This document shows, piece after piece, positions 22,400 to 34,481 of a DNA stretch of 64,000 nt. Position 1 is the first letter of the stretch; the number at the start of each line of letters is the position of its first letter. The stretch is taken from assembly GCA_007922195.1 (NCBI GenBank), contig ML682008.1, positions 9,501,191 through 9,565,190 on the forward strand, given 5' to 3'. A model generated the notes under the pieces. The model saw nothing but the letters and a program-made list of their open reading frames with translations, made no database searches and was not told the origin of the DNA. Source of the DNA: Podocnemis expansa (taxonomy: Eukaryota; Chordata; Testudines; Podocnemididae). A program made the position numbers and the translations under genes.

Positions 22400-24240
22400 A
22401 TGGGGTAGTGCTTTAAGTTCTCTCTGATGCCAGCTAGGGACAGGAAATGAGATTTTGGGAGGAATCCCTGGCCTGAAGTGAATCTAGCACCACCCAGTGA
22501 ATTTTATCCACTGAGTGGGCATAAAAGTTAACTTCTGCTTGTTGACCAAATCCCTAGACTGTCAAATGTTGATCTTATCAGGTTGACATCTGCTTCTACC
22601 TGTGCCCTGGTGCATCTCTCGTCTAGTCAAGTTGTTGAGGTAAAGATCAACTTGAATCTTACACTTCTTCAGGAACAGGATGACTACTGCATACACTTGG
22701 GTATACCAGGGGTTTCAGATAGGACAAAGCTCAAGACCATGAAATAGTAGTGGGCCTGATTGACAATGAATCACAGGAAACTCTTGTGACTTGGGAAGAT
22801 GGTTTCACACTGTCTGGGTATAGGGGAACTGTTTATGATTATATTTCATATTTGCAATAATCCATATGTGATATGCCATGTTTGGTATCAATAGAAAGGC
22901 TGTAATCTGCTAGGAGTGATTATATGGTTTATAGATAGGTATCACATCTGTATTAGAAATTAGAAATCTATTTGTTTTATGTGGGTTCCAAGTTATTTGA
23001 TTCTCAGGAACTCCTAGACGGGGTATCTGCAAAACCATTGTCCTCTTGATGAGCCATCAAGGGAACTCCCAGGTACAGTGGGCCTAGGAAGAAATCTGTT
23101 TGACCAGTGACCCAGACTGATCATGTGACTCAACTCCATTTTGATTTGGCAAGGACTCTGAGAGCATGGGAAAGCCAAAGGTGATAAAAGGCAGTGGGCC
23201 CAGCTCCATTTTGTCTTCAGTGTGTCTGCAACCAACATTCTCCTCTGGAACTATTCTTCTGGGGCTGAACAAAGGACTCAGACCTACCCAAGTGCTGGGT
23301 GAATAGCAGAAGAGTTGGACTAACCTTCAAACTATAGATTCTTCAAGGACTTGCTTCCTGTGAACTCTAAATCATTTGTACGTGTGTGACTCACTTTGAC
23401 CCTTTAATGTCTCACATATTTTGTTTCTTTTCCTTTTATATTAAACCTTTAGTTGTAGTTACTAAAGGATTGGCTGGCAGCATGGTGTTTTGGGTAAGAT
23501 CCAAGCCTATATTGTTATGGGTGGCCGACACTTTGGGGTCAGGTGAAACTATTTCTTTAAGTGGCTAGGTGGTGACCAGAGGAGCTGATGTACAATAAAA
23601 GGGGCTGATTCTATTTTGCTATGCTTGGTGATAACTGGTGTGGGGAATCAGAAGCATGTTTTGTTACTGACGGGGAGACTAGTTTAAGTACCACCCGTTA
23701 GTGGTTTGGGGGTTTGGCTCCTGCTTTTGCAGCTTGCCCTGATTTTGGCACATTCAGAAGGTTACGCCAGGAGGCCCAGGTCACAGATGGTTAAATGGAA
23801 GTACACATCCTTTAAGTCGACAGCATACCTATCCCCTGGATCCAGAGTGGGAATAATGGAAGTCAAAGAGACCATGCAGAATCTCAGCTGCTTCATGAAT
23901 TTGTTAAGGTTTCACAGGTCCATGAAGGACTTGGGCCTGCTTGTGGCTTTCAGGATGAGGAAATATTGGGAATAAAAATCCCTTGCTCCTTAGCTCCTGA
24001 GGCACTATTTCCACCATTCCTACTCTTATGAGAGACTGTACCTCTTGTAGTAGAAGTTGCTCATAAGAGAGGGCCTTGAAGAGGAATGGAAACTGGACTA
24101 GCCCAGTTCTACCATGTATACTACGCTGCATGTGATACAGGCCCACATATGATAAAAATGAGTAAGTAAAAGGGGAGCAGATCCAAGTGTCCGATTGATG
24201 CTCCATCCTCAGATAACCCTCAAAAATTTTGTTTGGTACT
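22400..24240 (-). pseudogene. DIRS-A reverse transcriptase remnant (split)
   Basis: Below the GC-rich hAT the minus strand reads LLLQEVQSLIRVGMVEIVPQ and ELRSKGFLFPIF (about 24060-23970), the DIRS RT entry region. LNKFMKQLRF- and DLKDVYFHL-like blocks follow at 23910-23795 in other frames; the latter holds the first catalytic Asp. The LTR-like block then intervenes. The part near 22700-22620 corresponds to the YLDD box but reads as YLNN in the best frame, so catalysis would be lost even without the stops. Confidence 0.65.
22805..23775 (+). repeat. Insertion in DIRS-A, LTR-like, class uncertain
   Basis: About 970 bp unrelated to DIRS coding sequence separate the DIRS-A RT finger region (above 23780) from the decayed YxDD region (below 22760). 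The block has a polyadenylation-like ATTAAA near 23440 followed by GTTACTAAAGGATTGGCTGG. It reminds me of LTRs of reptile retroelements, but I cannot define TG...CA ends or a target duplication. Confidence 0.35.
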
Positions 24241-24251
24241 GGATGATTGTC

Positions 24252-24801
24252 CTGTGGAGCAGGGGCGCTGCTACCCTGGGGAAAGACCCGGGGCACAGAC
24301 ACAGGCCACGCCCCTGGCCAGGAGGCAACACCCCCTGGCTGCAGGCCACACCCCTGGCAGGGGATGGGGCCGGGAGTGGCCTCCGTGGCTGCGGACAGCT
24401 GAGCCCTGGATTCCCAGCTGGGGACGGGGCAGCCACCACCACAGGCAGCTGGGCCCCAGATCCCTGGCTGGGGACGGGGCCAGGAGCAGCCTCCACGGCC
24501 ACAGGTGGCTGAGCCCCAGATCCTCTGCCAGGGACGGGGCCAGGCGCGGTCTCCATGGCTGCAGGCGGCCGAGCCCTTGATCCCTGGCCAGGGACGGGGC
24601 TGCCGTGGCTGCAGGCGGCTGGGCCCTGGATCGCATGCCGGGGACATGGCTGCTGCAGCCGTGGGCAGCGGGGCCCTGGATCTCCGGCCTGATTGGGCTG
24701 GAGACCAGGAGAGGCGGGGCCCCACCATACGTGGGGCACTGGCACTGGATTCGGGGCACGTGCTCCATGTGCCCTGCGCCAGTGATGCCACTGCTGTGGA
24801 G
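24252..24801. mobile_element. GC-rich non-autonomous hAT element, 534 bp
   Basis: Left end CAGGGGCGCTGCTACCC (24260); right end, complemented, CAGTGGCATCACTGGCGC (24793). A perfect octamer duplication CTGTGGAG lies at 24252-24259 and 24794-24801. The interior consists of about six diverged units of roughly 60-65 bp, each with GGGACGGGGCC followed by GGC-rich text and GAGCCC(T/C)GGATCC-like text. It is a relative of 5609-6354. Open frames across it are composition artefacts fused to DIRS-A frames. Confidence 0.87.
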
Positions 24802-24975
24802 CTGGGCCTTTGACTGAAGGAAGGCTGATGAGGCCTTTCTTTTAACTATAGTCCTGCCTACACAGATTTTGATCAAATCAAGGCAGGGATTGAAGTTTGA
24901 AATGCCTCCTTTAAGACACCAGAGTGTGAAGGCCCTGGACTTCAAGGTAACCCAAGAGTCCTTAAGGCTGTGACA

Positions 24976-27260
24976 TTAGGAATCCATCTGTGCAAAGTAC
25001 TCAGCTGGTCCCTTAAAGGTGAGGTCTTGAACAGGTTTTTGGACCTCATGAGGGAGGGCTGAGGCTTCCAGCCAGGAATTTCTTTGCATGGCTATGCTGT
25101 ATGACACAATACAGGCTGCTGCTGCATCTGCCATGTTGTGTGCTGCCTGGAGTGACAACTTTGCCACAGCCTTACCGTCATCTACTAGGGCTGTGAATTC
25201 CAGTTTGGAGTCTGGTGGCATTGACTCCATAAACTTGGACATGGACCTCCAAGAGCTAAAAGCCTATCTACTTAGGATTGCTTGCTAGTTTGCAATGCAA
25301 ACTTGGAGCCCCCCAGTAGAGTACATCTTTCTAATCAAAAAGGTACAGCTTGGTATCTTTGCCTCTCATGTTCATTAACTGCCACCACTATGCCACTACT
25401 ACAAGTGTGCAAGAACGCAGGACTGGAAGATTTCAAACTGGTGCCTCTCTGTACCTCTTTGTTCCAGGCATCCTTGACACATACCCTCCTGCTTTATCTT
25501 ACCAGCATAAACTGCTTCTATCCTGTTCCTCTCATCTTGTTATGTAAGAACTGTACCCTTCCTGACGTTGGTCCCATTTAAGGAATAATGGTAGTCTGCA
25601 CCAATAAGTAAATGTTAGATCTTGTTACTCCTGTTTTATATATTTGCAAATATGTTAATGCTACTGAAAGTTATAAAAGATTCTGTAAGGCATCACATGG
25701 GTGGAAAGTGCACCTGCTCTCCCTGTGAAGCGCTTACATCACTGTTCTGCAATCAACTGTTTAGCTATAATAGTGCATTCATGTCTTTTGTTTTTCAGAG
25801 TTTTCTTTGATACAAGTAATCCTAATGGAGGATGGAGTGTAAAGGTACTCATGGCCTTTGGAAGCCATGAACTACTTCCTCTCTTCTCTTTGCTGTGGGA
25901 GCAAAGAAGCCGGAGTTCATGGTGTCACAAAGGGTCTATATTAATGACAATGCAACTCTGGAGGGATGTGCTGGGGCTAAAATGTTGACCATGCACTCCC
26001 TGAGACCATGTTTACTTGGAGCTTCATGTTCTGTGCCATCCTGTGCAAAAGCCCTCGGTGAGTCCTACTGTCATCCACAGTAGGTGCAGTTGCTTCTCCC
26101 CTCACTGCATTGTCTGAGACAAAGCAGCTCTGACAGGCAGCATGCCCCATTCTTGCCCTTTGGCACCCAAGGGGTCCTGTGGCAACAGTTCCTCATCCTC
26201 AGTGCTAAGGTCCTGCATAGTGCCAAGTTCAGGCTCAGATTTACATCCAGTGCCAAGCAGTATGTTCCCAACTGCATGAGTTGGTTGGGTACTCCTCTGA
26301 GAAAGAAGCCAGAGCAACCATCTGGAGTATAATTCCTCTGCCTGATGGAACACCCATGGGGTCCAGAATGGCCACTGGCCTGGTATCTGCCTTTGGGGTG
26401 CTTAAGACATGGAGGGATTATGTCATCTCAATCCTCTGGTGCCATCTTGAAATTTATGACTCTGCCTTGGGGTCAGAGATGTACTATTCACTTCAAGATG
26501 ATGAGGATGGCATGGTGCCAGAGAGTGCAAGGGAGGATGACTGCGACGTCACAAATGGTTTGCCCCTAGGTAACACTAGGAGCTTTTTTTTAACCTAGTG
26601 GCCTGGAGTCCTGGCCTTGATCCTGCCTAGGATGGGGTGGCAGTACCATGCCCTCTTTGAGCTTTCTCACCATCTCCAAGATCTTCAGTATGGATGGGAG
26701 CTGAAATGCCTTCCCATGGCTCTCCCTGGATGGGAAGTCCAAAGGCACTGGACTCAATGGACCCCTCAGCAGGCATCTAGTCAATGTACCATGCCTGAGT
26801 ATCTGGGACAGGAGTGGATCACCTATGTTTTTGGCATCAGCAAGCATCCCAGCTGTCTCCATTTGCTTTCTATGCAAGACCGAGGATTGAGCATGGCATC
26901 ATGTCTCTCCATGTGCAGTGTCCCTCACTGCCAGCTGATGCATGCCTGTGCCGAGTGTCTCTATGCATAGAGTCCCTTTCTCAGCACCATCTCTTGCTGA
27001 AGCAAGTGTACTCCACACCAAAGCCAAAGTGCTGAGTTCTCGGCTGCACCAGTCATTGCGCTGGGGATCAAAGGGCTGCTTCCATTAGGATCAGTTTAAG
27101 TCTCTGACTTCTTTCCTTTTGGGTTCTGTGGTGGAAACCCCTGAAGATCTCAGAGCAATCCCTCTTATGGGTCCTGCTAGACAGTTGACACACCTTAAAT
27201 GTAGATTGTTTCTTGGCATACAAATCTTACAGGTCCAGCATGGCTTAAAGCCAAGGGATT
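24976..27260 (-). pseudogene. DIRS-A gag-like ORF remnant
   Basis: The N-terminal end near 27220-27130 shows CWTC-KIC...LRCVNCL, the CxxC...CxxC cluster also seen at the start of DIRS-B gag. Acidic, serine-rich text follows (26353-26077 includes DLSTEDEELLPQD). A block near 25990-25900 reads ILAPAHPSRVALSL, matching the DIRS gag segment before the conserved core. The core at 25242-24976 reads SMPPDSKLEFTALVDDGKAV followed by SLQAAHNMADAAAACIVSYS. About 370 bp at 25480-25860 do not fit gag and look like a further insertion. Not functional. Confidence 0.65.
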
Positions 27261-27432
27261 GATTGAGGTATAACCTGGCTCCAGGGTGGGGGAGGAGAGA
27301 AGAAACTAAAAACCCTGATAAATGGGATCCTAATTATTCTAACTATACTAATCTATGAATGATCACTACTAAGTCTTAACTATTTACAGGTATGTATGAG
27401 AAGTCCACTGAAAAAGAGCTTGCTGAGAAGAA

Positions 27433-27513
27433 CAATGCTTTTGGCAGGGGGTTGGACTAGATGACCTTGTGGGGTCCCTTCCAACCCTATGATTCTATGA
27501 TTCTATGATTCTA
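27433..27513 (+). repeat. CR1-type 3' end with octamer tail
   Basis: GGCAGGGGGTTGGACTAGAT followed by GGTCCCTTCCAACCCTATG and three ATTCTATG units. It lies between the DIRS-A gag start and its terminal repeat. Confidence 0.82.
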
Positions 27514-27522
27514 GCAACCATC

Positions 27523-27722
27523 ACAATTGGCAAGAAGGAACTGAAAAGGCAAAGGGTCTGGAGGGCCCTATGTACGTCACCATGAAGTCATGACTAAAGG
27601 TGGCACCTGAGCTGACCGTACAGATACTACTAAGGGAAAAACCTTCTGGTGACTGTACCTGCAGAGTGCACACAGCTACTTGTAACTGACATGAGCAAGC
27701 ATGCAAAGAAGAAAGTTGTCCA
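27523..27722 (-). repeat. DIRS-A terminal repeat
   Basis: GGCACCTGAGCTGACCGTAC, then TACTACTAAGGGAAAAACCT and TGAGCAAGCATGCAAAGAAG. The text resembles terminal repeats I know from reptile DIRS/Ngaro-like elements and ends in the same GAAGAA-type sequence as DIRS-B (46101-46107). Confidence 0.6.
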
Positions 27723-27729
27723 ACCAAAT

Positions 27730-28536
27730 CCTTTTCAGTGACTTTTTCAAGAAATGGAGGCTTAGATGAAGGTTAATATTTTGCAAAATCACCATCATGA
27801 ATAATGGTCTCTACAGGATCTCTAAATTAAAAGAGTGAGATAATATCCCTTCATCACACCTAAGCAAACTCACTGACTCAGCAATCACAGGAGGAGCTAC
27901 CTACAGCACTAATGAGATAACAAAAATAGAAGTTCAAAATATAAAAACCAAAAAAAAATCCAATAGAAATTAATGATTTGAATTTAAATATTCATAATTT
28001 AAAGGCTGCAAGCACTCCCAACAGATAGACAAAGATTAGAAGTGTAACAAAGAAAAGTATGCTACTATATTTCTAAGAAATGGAAAGTCCTTAGAAGAAG
28101 CTTATTCAAGGAATACTATTAAAGCTAATAATAAACCATTACACAACATAAACATGTGATTAAATTATGTACACAGGCTGGGTAGGGAAAAAACATTCTT
28201 TTCCTAAATGATTTGTTTATGGGAAGTTTCTGATTAAAAGGGAAATTCATTTTAATTTTACATTTATGTAGTGGGTGTTTAGTCACATTCTTTTTGTTCA
28301 ATGCAGTACACTTAGGGTATTCAATAGGTACAATATACAATTAGAAAAACATTTAATGAAACTACAAGCCAGTGTAGTAACTTCAATGATGGCAAGTTAA
28401 CAACAATGAGGTTTTACAAACTGATGTGGAATTTGATTAGAGCGAGCAAGTTGGTTTTAGGCCTAAAAGCTGTCAATATGACACTATTCCACAGTTATTT
28501 TGGAAACTGAAACTGGTTCTTAATTAACAGAGTATG
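27730..28536. other. AT-rich, no gene seen
   Basis: Low-GC sequence without supported exon or repeat. Confidence 0.5.
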
Positions 28537-28936
28537 CCATAAAGCAGTGTCTCTCAACTTTTCCAGACTACCATACCCCTTTCAGGAGTTTGATTTGTCT
28601 CATGTACCCCCAAGTTTTCCTTCACTTAAAAACCACTTGCTTACAAAAATCAGACAAAATACAAAAGTATCACAGTGTATACCTACTGAAAATTTTATTT
28701 TCCCATATAATTATAAAATAAATCAATTGAAATATATAAATATTGTACTTACACGTCAGTCTGTTGTGTATAGTGCACTATAAACAAGTCCCCGTCTGTA
28801 TGAAATGTTAGTTGGTACTCACTTCACTAGTGCTTTTTATGTATCCTATTGTAAAACTAAGTAAATATCTGGATGAATTGATGCTTATTCCTGGATGTTC
28901 ACTGCAGACTCCTGGTTAAGGACCACTGCTATAAAG
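28537..28936. mobile_element. Non-autonomous hAT element, 384 bp
   Basis: Ends CAGTGTCTCTCAACTTTTCC (28545) and, from the right, CAGTGGTCCTTAACCAGG (28928). Octamers CCATAAAG (28537-28544) and CTATAAAG (28929-28936) match at 7 of 8. AT-rich interior, non-coding. Confidence 0.83.
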
Positions 28937-30330
28937 GAATTAAATATGGTTGAATGGAGTTATTTGACCTTTTGAGGCGGCCTACATTTGGATTGGCAGA
29001 GGATTTCCTTATCTACAGAAAAAGTAACAAACCTCAATGAGTTCGAGTGTTCTAACAGAAAATAAGCTCTCTGAGAGCAAGTAGAAAAGGGTAACCTTCT
29101 ATTCCTCACGCCTTCCTTTGACATTAGAGCCATCATCACTACAATAAGAAAACAAGTGATGGGAATAAAAGTACAGGTTCTTGTTATATACACACACACA
29201 CGTAGACGTCATTATATTAACTAAGGAAGCTGCCACGATCATTTAAGAAATATATAGATAATTTGACTCTACTTCTAAATACAAGGCTCTAGCTCCGCAT
29301 AGTTCTGAATATTACACAGGCCGAGGTAGTTGCCCTGGGCAAGTTTTACCTTACATTATCACTATCAGTTTAACTGGGTCATTAATAAAGATTAAATATG
29401 TTTTAAGTATAAAAGTCAGATGAATAGGACATAGCAAACAATTGTATACAAAGTAAAAATGTGACAAAAGGGAACTCAAAGATAAACATGAACAAGACAG
29501 TTTGAGTGTCAGTTCCAAAATCTCAGTAGTATCTCAAGTACTTTTGAAACAGAAAATTCTCAGCTTTCTTATGGCAAAACCATAAACTGAATAATGCTAA
29601 AGACTCTATGTGTTTCTAAGAAGAGTGTTTCTTACATGTACTGAAACTTGAAACACTACCACATAGCTTTTATAAATGTTTATGTAATAAATGCTATAGT
29701 CAATGCCATGAGTCAAATGCAAAGTTATCTAAAGACAATAAAAATGGAGATCTATAATCTGTAAATCCCAAAGTCCAATTTAACCTGAATAATACAGAAC
29801 TGACTATAATGCATATACAAATTGCATTGTTGGTACCTTTTTTTCAGTTAAAGCTAACTTCTGTGGCAAAGTATGATTTGCCCATTGACACTGGCAAATT
29901 GGAGGGCTGAGTTGCTAGTCACTCGGCAGTATGAAGTACTCTCTAAAGAACTTGCAAGAAGGCCTAATACGGTGGCAGTCCAAGCTAGTCTTCTCTAATA
30001 CACACAGGGAGGAACAAAGGTTCAATTTTTCCAGCAGAATCCAGCTATCTGGATGGTTTGTTGGCCAGGCAGGCAGGTGATCAAGCTGTAGGAAAACATG
30101 GTAAATATGGCAGCTGAGCTAGGACTCACTGATGTTCTGAGGGAACCAGAAAGAAGACAGTTGCAGAACAGCGGCTCCTCGCATTGGCTATTGGTTCTAA
30201 TGTGTGAGGAAAAAAAGATGGTTACCTGAGGTATTCCACTCAGGGGTGCATGTTCACTGAAGCCAGACAATTTTGTCTGCCAGAGCTATGGAGGCCATGC
30301 TTCTCTCCCTAGCCTCTGTCCTAGCTTGCG
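28937..30330. other. AT-rich, no gene seen
   Basis: Contains a short CA microsatellite (about 29190-29203). No supported exon. Confidence 0.5.
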
Positions 30331-30438
30331 AACAGGAGGACTGAAAACAGGGAAGTTTGAGGGAAGGAGTTGGTGAAGCCCTGAGAAGGAGGCAAAGGTG
30401 ATCCCCTAGCTGAAGAACCTATTGAAAAACCCAGGGCG

Positions 30439-30462
30439 GTGGGTGGGCGTAAGCCCACCCAC
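30439..30462. other. Perfect hairpin in LINE 3' UTR
   Basis: Arms GTGGGTGGGC (30439-30448) and GCCCACCCAC (30453-30462) pair perfectly around a 4-nt loop (GTAA on plus, TTAC on the element's sense strand). It lies about 100 bp past the ORF2 stop. In some LINEs a 3' stem-loop is the recognition site for the reverse transcriptase; that role here is inference. Confidence 0.75.
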
Positions 30463-30562
30463 TTCTAAAACCCCTCCCCCAGCCTATAGGGAGATGGGAC
30501 TGGACTGGGTTTCAAATGAGTATGGGGGACAAATCAAGAAATAACAGGAATGGGTGTGAGGG

Positions 30563-33500
30563 TCACAGGTTTACAACAAGGGTCTCAGAAGGGGTCACCG
30601 AGCAGAGAACCCCGGGCAGCGCCCACTGCTCCCGAAAGGTGTCAAGGGAGCCAGCAGACGCCGCCCAGAGGAACTCTGCCTGGATATGTGCATGGATGAA
30701 GGAATGGAAATAGGCCCCACAGTCGCAGGCCCCTCCGTCAGCCAACCTCCTCTCCCGAGTTTTGTAGGTGGCTACTTTTGCGTAAGCCAAGAGGAGGTTG
30801 GCGAGGAGGTCCCGCGACTTTGTGGGGCCACGGATGGGGAGTGCAAAGAGATACAGGTGTGGGGAGAAGTGCAGCCAGAACCTCAGGAGGAGGTTCTGGA
30901 GGAGCCGGAAGAGGGGCTGCAGCCTGGCACAGTCTAGATAGACATGCGCCAGGGTCTCCCTCTCACCGCAAAAGGGGCAGGTGTCGGGACAAGGGGTGAA
31001 CCGCGCCAGGTACACGCCCGTGCTCACGGCTCCATGTAGGAGCCGCCAACTGATGTCCCCGGCGGGCCTTGGTGTGAGGGGGGCATAAAGACTGGCCCAC
31101 CGGGGATCCTCGCCCTCTCTAGGTGGAATAAGGTCCCGCCACTTTGTATCCGGGCGGGACGCAAGGGCGAGGAAGTGGATGGTATGTAGCACGAGCGTGT
31201 ACAGATATTTACGAGGCGCGGTTCGAAAAGAAACCGGCTGCAAGTCTAGCAGCCGGCTCGGGGCATGGGGCGGGGATGGCCGGGGGGGCCGATGGGGCCG
31301 AGGCCCGATCAAAAGTTCCGGCGGGCCAGAGCTGGGAGGGGGGCGGGGAGTACCCTCTCGCAGGACCCGCTCGAGGTAAACCCGAGCAGCGGGAGGCATG
31401 GCTGCCCTCACCTCCTGGAGTAGGCGCCGGGGGGTGCAAAGGGTGGAGAGCCCCATGAGCCGACGTAGCTCATGGAGATCCACCCAGTCCCCCCGGGCAT
31501 AGTCCAGGAGGTCTCCGACCCGGGTGATACCTGCCACGACCAACCTCCGCCTCACAGAGGGGGCCTCCGCCACCTGCACACGGAGATGGCGATTGTGTAG
31601 CAGGGGCTCCGCGAGGAGGTCCTCCCCCTCGGTGGGTGTAACTGACCTGGAAGCTGTGAAGAGCTTCCAGGTCCAGAGGAGGTCATGGTAGAAGGCCAGC
31701 AGCTCAGAGACGTCTCACGGAACACGTCTCAGGTGGAGATAAAAGAGCTGCCGGTCATATCGGAGCCCTTGGTAGCGGCGGAGGAAGATGCATGCCAAAT
31801 GGCTCCATGCTGGACTACCTGCACCATAAAGGAGTCTCTGCAGGGCCTGGAGGCGGAAGGTGTGGACCTGGCTGCGGAGGCAGCACAGGCTCTGCCCCCC
31901 TTCCTCCAGGGGTAGGCTCAGAACCCCTGCAGAGACCCAGTGCAGTCCTGGCCAGAACCACCTCAGGATTGTCTCCTGGAGGCTGGCCAGAAAACCCGGG
32001 GGTGGGCTCAGGGTGTTGAGCCGGTGCCAGAGCATGGACAGGACAAGCTGGTTGATGACCAGTGCCGGTCCCCGAAGGGAGAGGCACCGCAGCAGTCCTG
32101 TCCACCTCCGGAGCCGGTCAACAACCCTGCCCTCTAATTCACGCCAGTTGTCCTCCGGGGAGGGATGGGTGGCAGAGAGGTAAACGCCCAGATAGAGCAG
32201 CGGAACCGCGCCCCACCGGATGGCCTGAAGCGCGGGTGGGAGGGAGCTGACCGGCCACCCGGCCCCTACCATCAGGCCAGAGCTCTTGACCCAGTTGACC
32301 CGGGTGGAGGAGGCTGCCGAGTAGGTGGCCTGGCAAGCCTCCAACCGCTCCAGGTCGCCCGGGTCCTGGACCACGAGGAGTACATCATCAGCGTACGCCG
32401 ACAAGACCAGCCGCAGCCCTGACTCAGGGAGCACCAACCCTGTCAACCTCCGACGGAGAAGACAAAGGAAGGGCTCGATGGCCAGAGCATACAGCTGGCC
32501 CGACAGCGGACAGCCTTGACGCACTCCTCGCCCGAAGCTGACCGGCTCGGTCAGGGTCCAGTTGAGCTTGACCAGACACTCTGCGGAGGCGTACAGCACC
32601 TGGAGAAACCCCACAAACCGGGGCCCAAAGCCAAACGCCCGCAGGGTGCCCAGGAGATACCCATGATCCATCCTGTCGAACGCTTTCTCCTGGTCCAGGG
32701 CCAGGAGACCGAACGACAGACCATCCCTACACCCAAGCTCTAAGAGATACCGGACCAGGTAGAGATTGTCGAAGATGGAACGGCCCAGGACGGTGTAGGT
32801 CTGGTCGGGATGGATCACGTCCTGCAGCACGGACCCCAGGCACAGCGAGATGGCCTTGGCTACTATTTTATAGTCCGTGCTGACAAGCGAGACGGGACGC
32901 CAAGTCCGGAGGTCACGGAGGTCGCCCTTCTTGGGCAGCAGGGCCAGCACCACCCGCCGGCAAGAAAGGGGGAGCTCTCCGCTCTCCTCGGACTCGGCCC
33001 AGACGATGACGAGGTCCGGGCCGAGGACATCCCAGAAGACGCAGTAGAACTCCACGGTCAGCCCGTCCATGCCCGGAGATTTGTTGGTGGGCATGAGACG
33101 TAGGGCCCGGAGAACTCAGCCAGAGTGAAAGGCGACTCCAGCTGGTCCCGGGTGCCCTCGCTGACCGTGGGAAGTTCATTCCAGAGCACCCTGCAGGCGT
33201 TAGGGTCGGTCGGATCCGGGGAGAAAAGACTGGCGTAGAAGGCCCTGGCCCTTCCACGCATCTCCTCCGGATCCGTGAGGGGGGTGCCGTCCACCGCCAA
33301 AAGGCAGGTGACGTGCTTTTTCGCCCCCCTCCGTTTCTCCAGGGCATAGAAGAAGTGGGAGCCGTGATCCATCTCCCGAAGGAGCTGGATGCGAGAGCGA
33401 ACAAAGGCACCCCGGGCCCGGAGGTCCTCGAGGGTCTGCAGCTCCTCCCGCTTCTCCCAGTGCGCCTCGCAGAGGGATGGATCCCCGGGGCTGGTGACCA

Positions 33501-34481
33501 GGCGCCTCTCAAACTCCAAAACCTCCCGCTCCAGCTGCTCTATCCCCGCATCCCTCCGCCGGCTGGCCCCCCGAGTGTAGTCATGGCAGAAGAGCCAGAC
33601 ACGCACCTTCCCCACATCCCACCAGCGCCGCGCCGAGGGAAAGGCAGCCCGCTGCCACCTCCAGGCCAGCCAAAACTCCCAGAAGGACGCTATGAAGCCC
33701 ACATCCTCCAGCAGGCTATTATTAAAATGCCAATAGGCCGGCCCCGGCCTCTCCGCCGAGAGAGAGGCCGTCACGGTCACCAGATGGTGATCTGAGAAGG
33801 GGGCCGGCCGAACGCTGGAGGAGTGGGCCCATGCCAGATGGTGTCGAGACAGATAAATACAGTCCAACCGGGAGTGGCACGACCGATAGTCCCCCACCCG
33901 GACATAGGTGAAGGTCACCTCATCGTCCGGGTGGTGGTCACGCCAGATGTCCACCAGGGAGTGATAGTCAATCACCTCCCGGAGGACGTCTGCAGCGGCC
34001 TGGCACGGCTCGGTCCCCGTGCGGTCACATTCCTCAAGGGTGGCGTTAAAGTCCCTGCCAAGGACCAGGCACTCTCGAGGATCCAAGATGCCGAGGAAGG
34101 TGGCCGCCTGCTGAAAGAATTGCAGCCGCTCCGGGCCCGATGTCGGGGCATAGACGTTGACCAAATTCAATGCCAGCCCCTCCATACGGACCCGGAGGTG
34201 CAGCAGGCGGCCCGGCACAACCTCGGCGACCCCCAGCACCTCATGCTGTAGGCCAGGGGAGAACAGGGTGGCCACACCACTGGAGCGGGTGGACAGATGG
34301 CTTAGGTTCACCCCGTTCTCCCACTCCAGCCGCCAACTGGCCTCGGCGGCTGGATCCTTGTGGGTCTCCTGCAGGAAAACCACACAGTACCCCCCCCCCG
34401 AAGGAAGGAGAGCACCTGGGTCCTGTGGAGACCCCACCTACAGCCTCTAGCATTTAATGTGGCAAAGGTGACGGGTGCCAT
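30563..34481 (-). pseudogene. Tx1-like LINE ORF2: endonuclease / reverse transcriptase (three lesions)
   Basis: ORF2 begins with ATG at 34481-34479, giving MAPVTFATLNARG, the start of an AP endonuclease. Endonuclease landmarks follow: FLQETH, LVLGRDFNATL, HSRLDCIYLS and SDHHLVTV. RT blocks are ALDQEKAFDRMDHG, GVRQGCPLSGQLYA and SAYADDVLLV, with the catalytic YADD intact. The C-terminal part has CPFCGERETLAHVYLDC (C-x2-C-x7-H-x4-C), common in this group. Lesions: a frameshift at the C/G homopolymer near 34391-34399, a frameshift near 33100, and one in-frame TGA at 31715-31717 where the frame simply continues and CGA (Arg) would fit. Total about 1,300 codons. ORF2 overlaps ORF1 by 28 nt in another frame. 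Its activity would nick target DNA and prime reverse transcription of the element RNA. Confidence 0.85.

Larger units (their letters stand above)
19601..27722 (-). mobile_element. DIRS-A: old DIRS-type retrotransposon, heavily interrupted
   Basis: On the minus strand the order is terminal repeat (27722-27523), gag-like ORF with a CxxC cluster (about 27220), gag core (25242-24976), RT, RNase H (about 22228-20958) and tyrosine recombinase (20525-19601). This is the DIRS order. It is broken by a CR1 tail, three hAT elements, an LTR-like block and a SINE, and carries many stops. The left terminal repeat and internal complementary region are missing or unrecognisable. Confidence 0.8.

Noticed and set aside
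24209..24945. 295- and 224-codon minus-strand frames as host genes
   Set aside because: They are fusions of DIRS-A text with the GC-rich hAT insertion 24260-24793.
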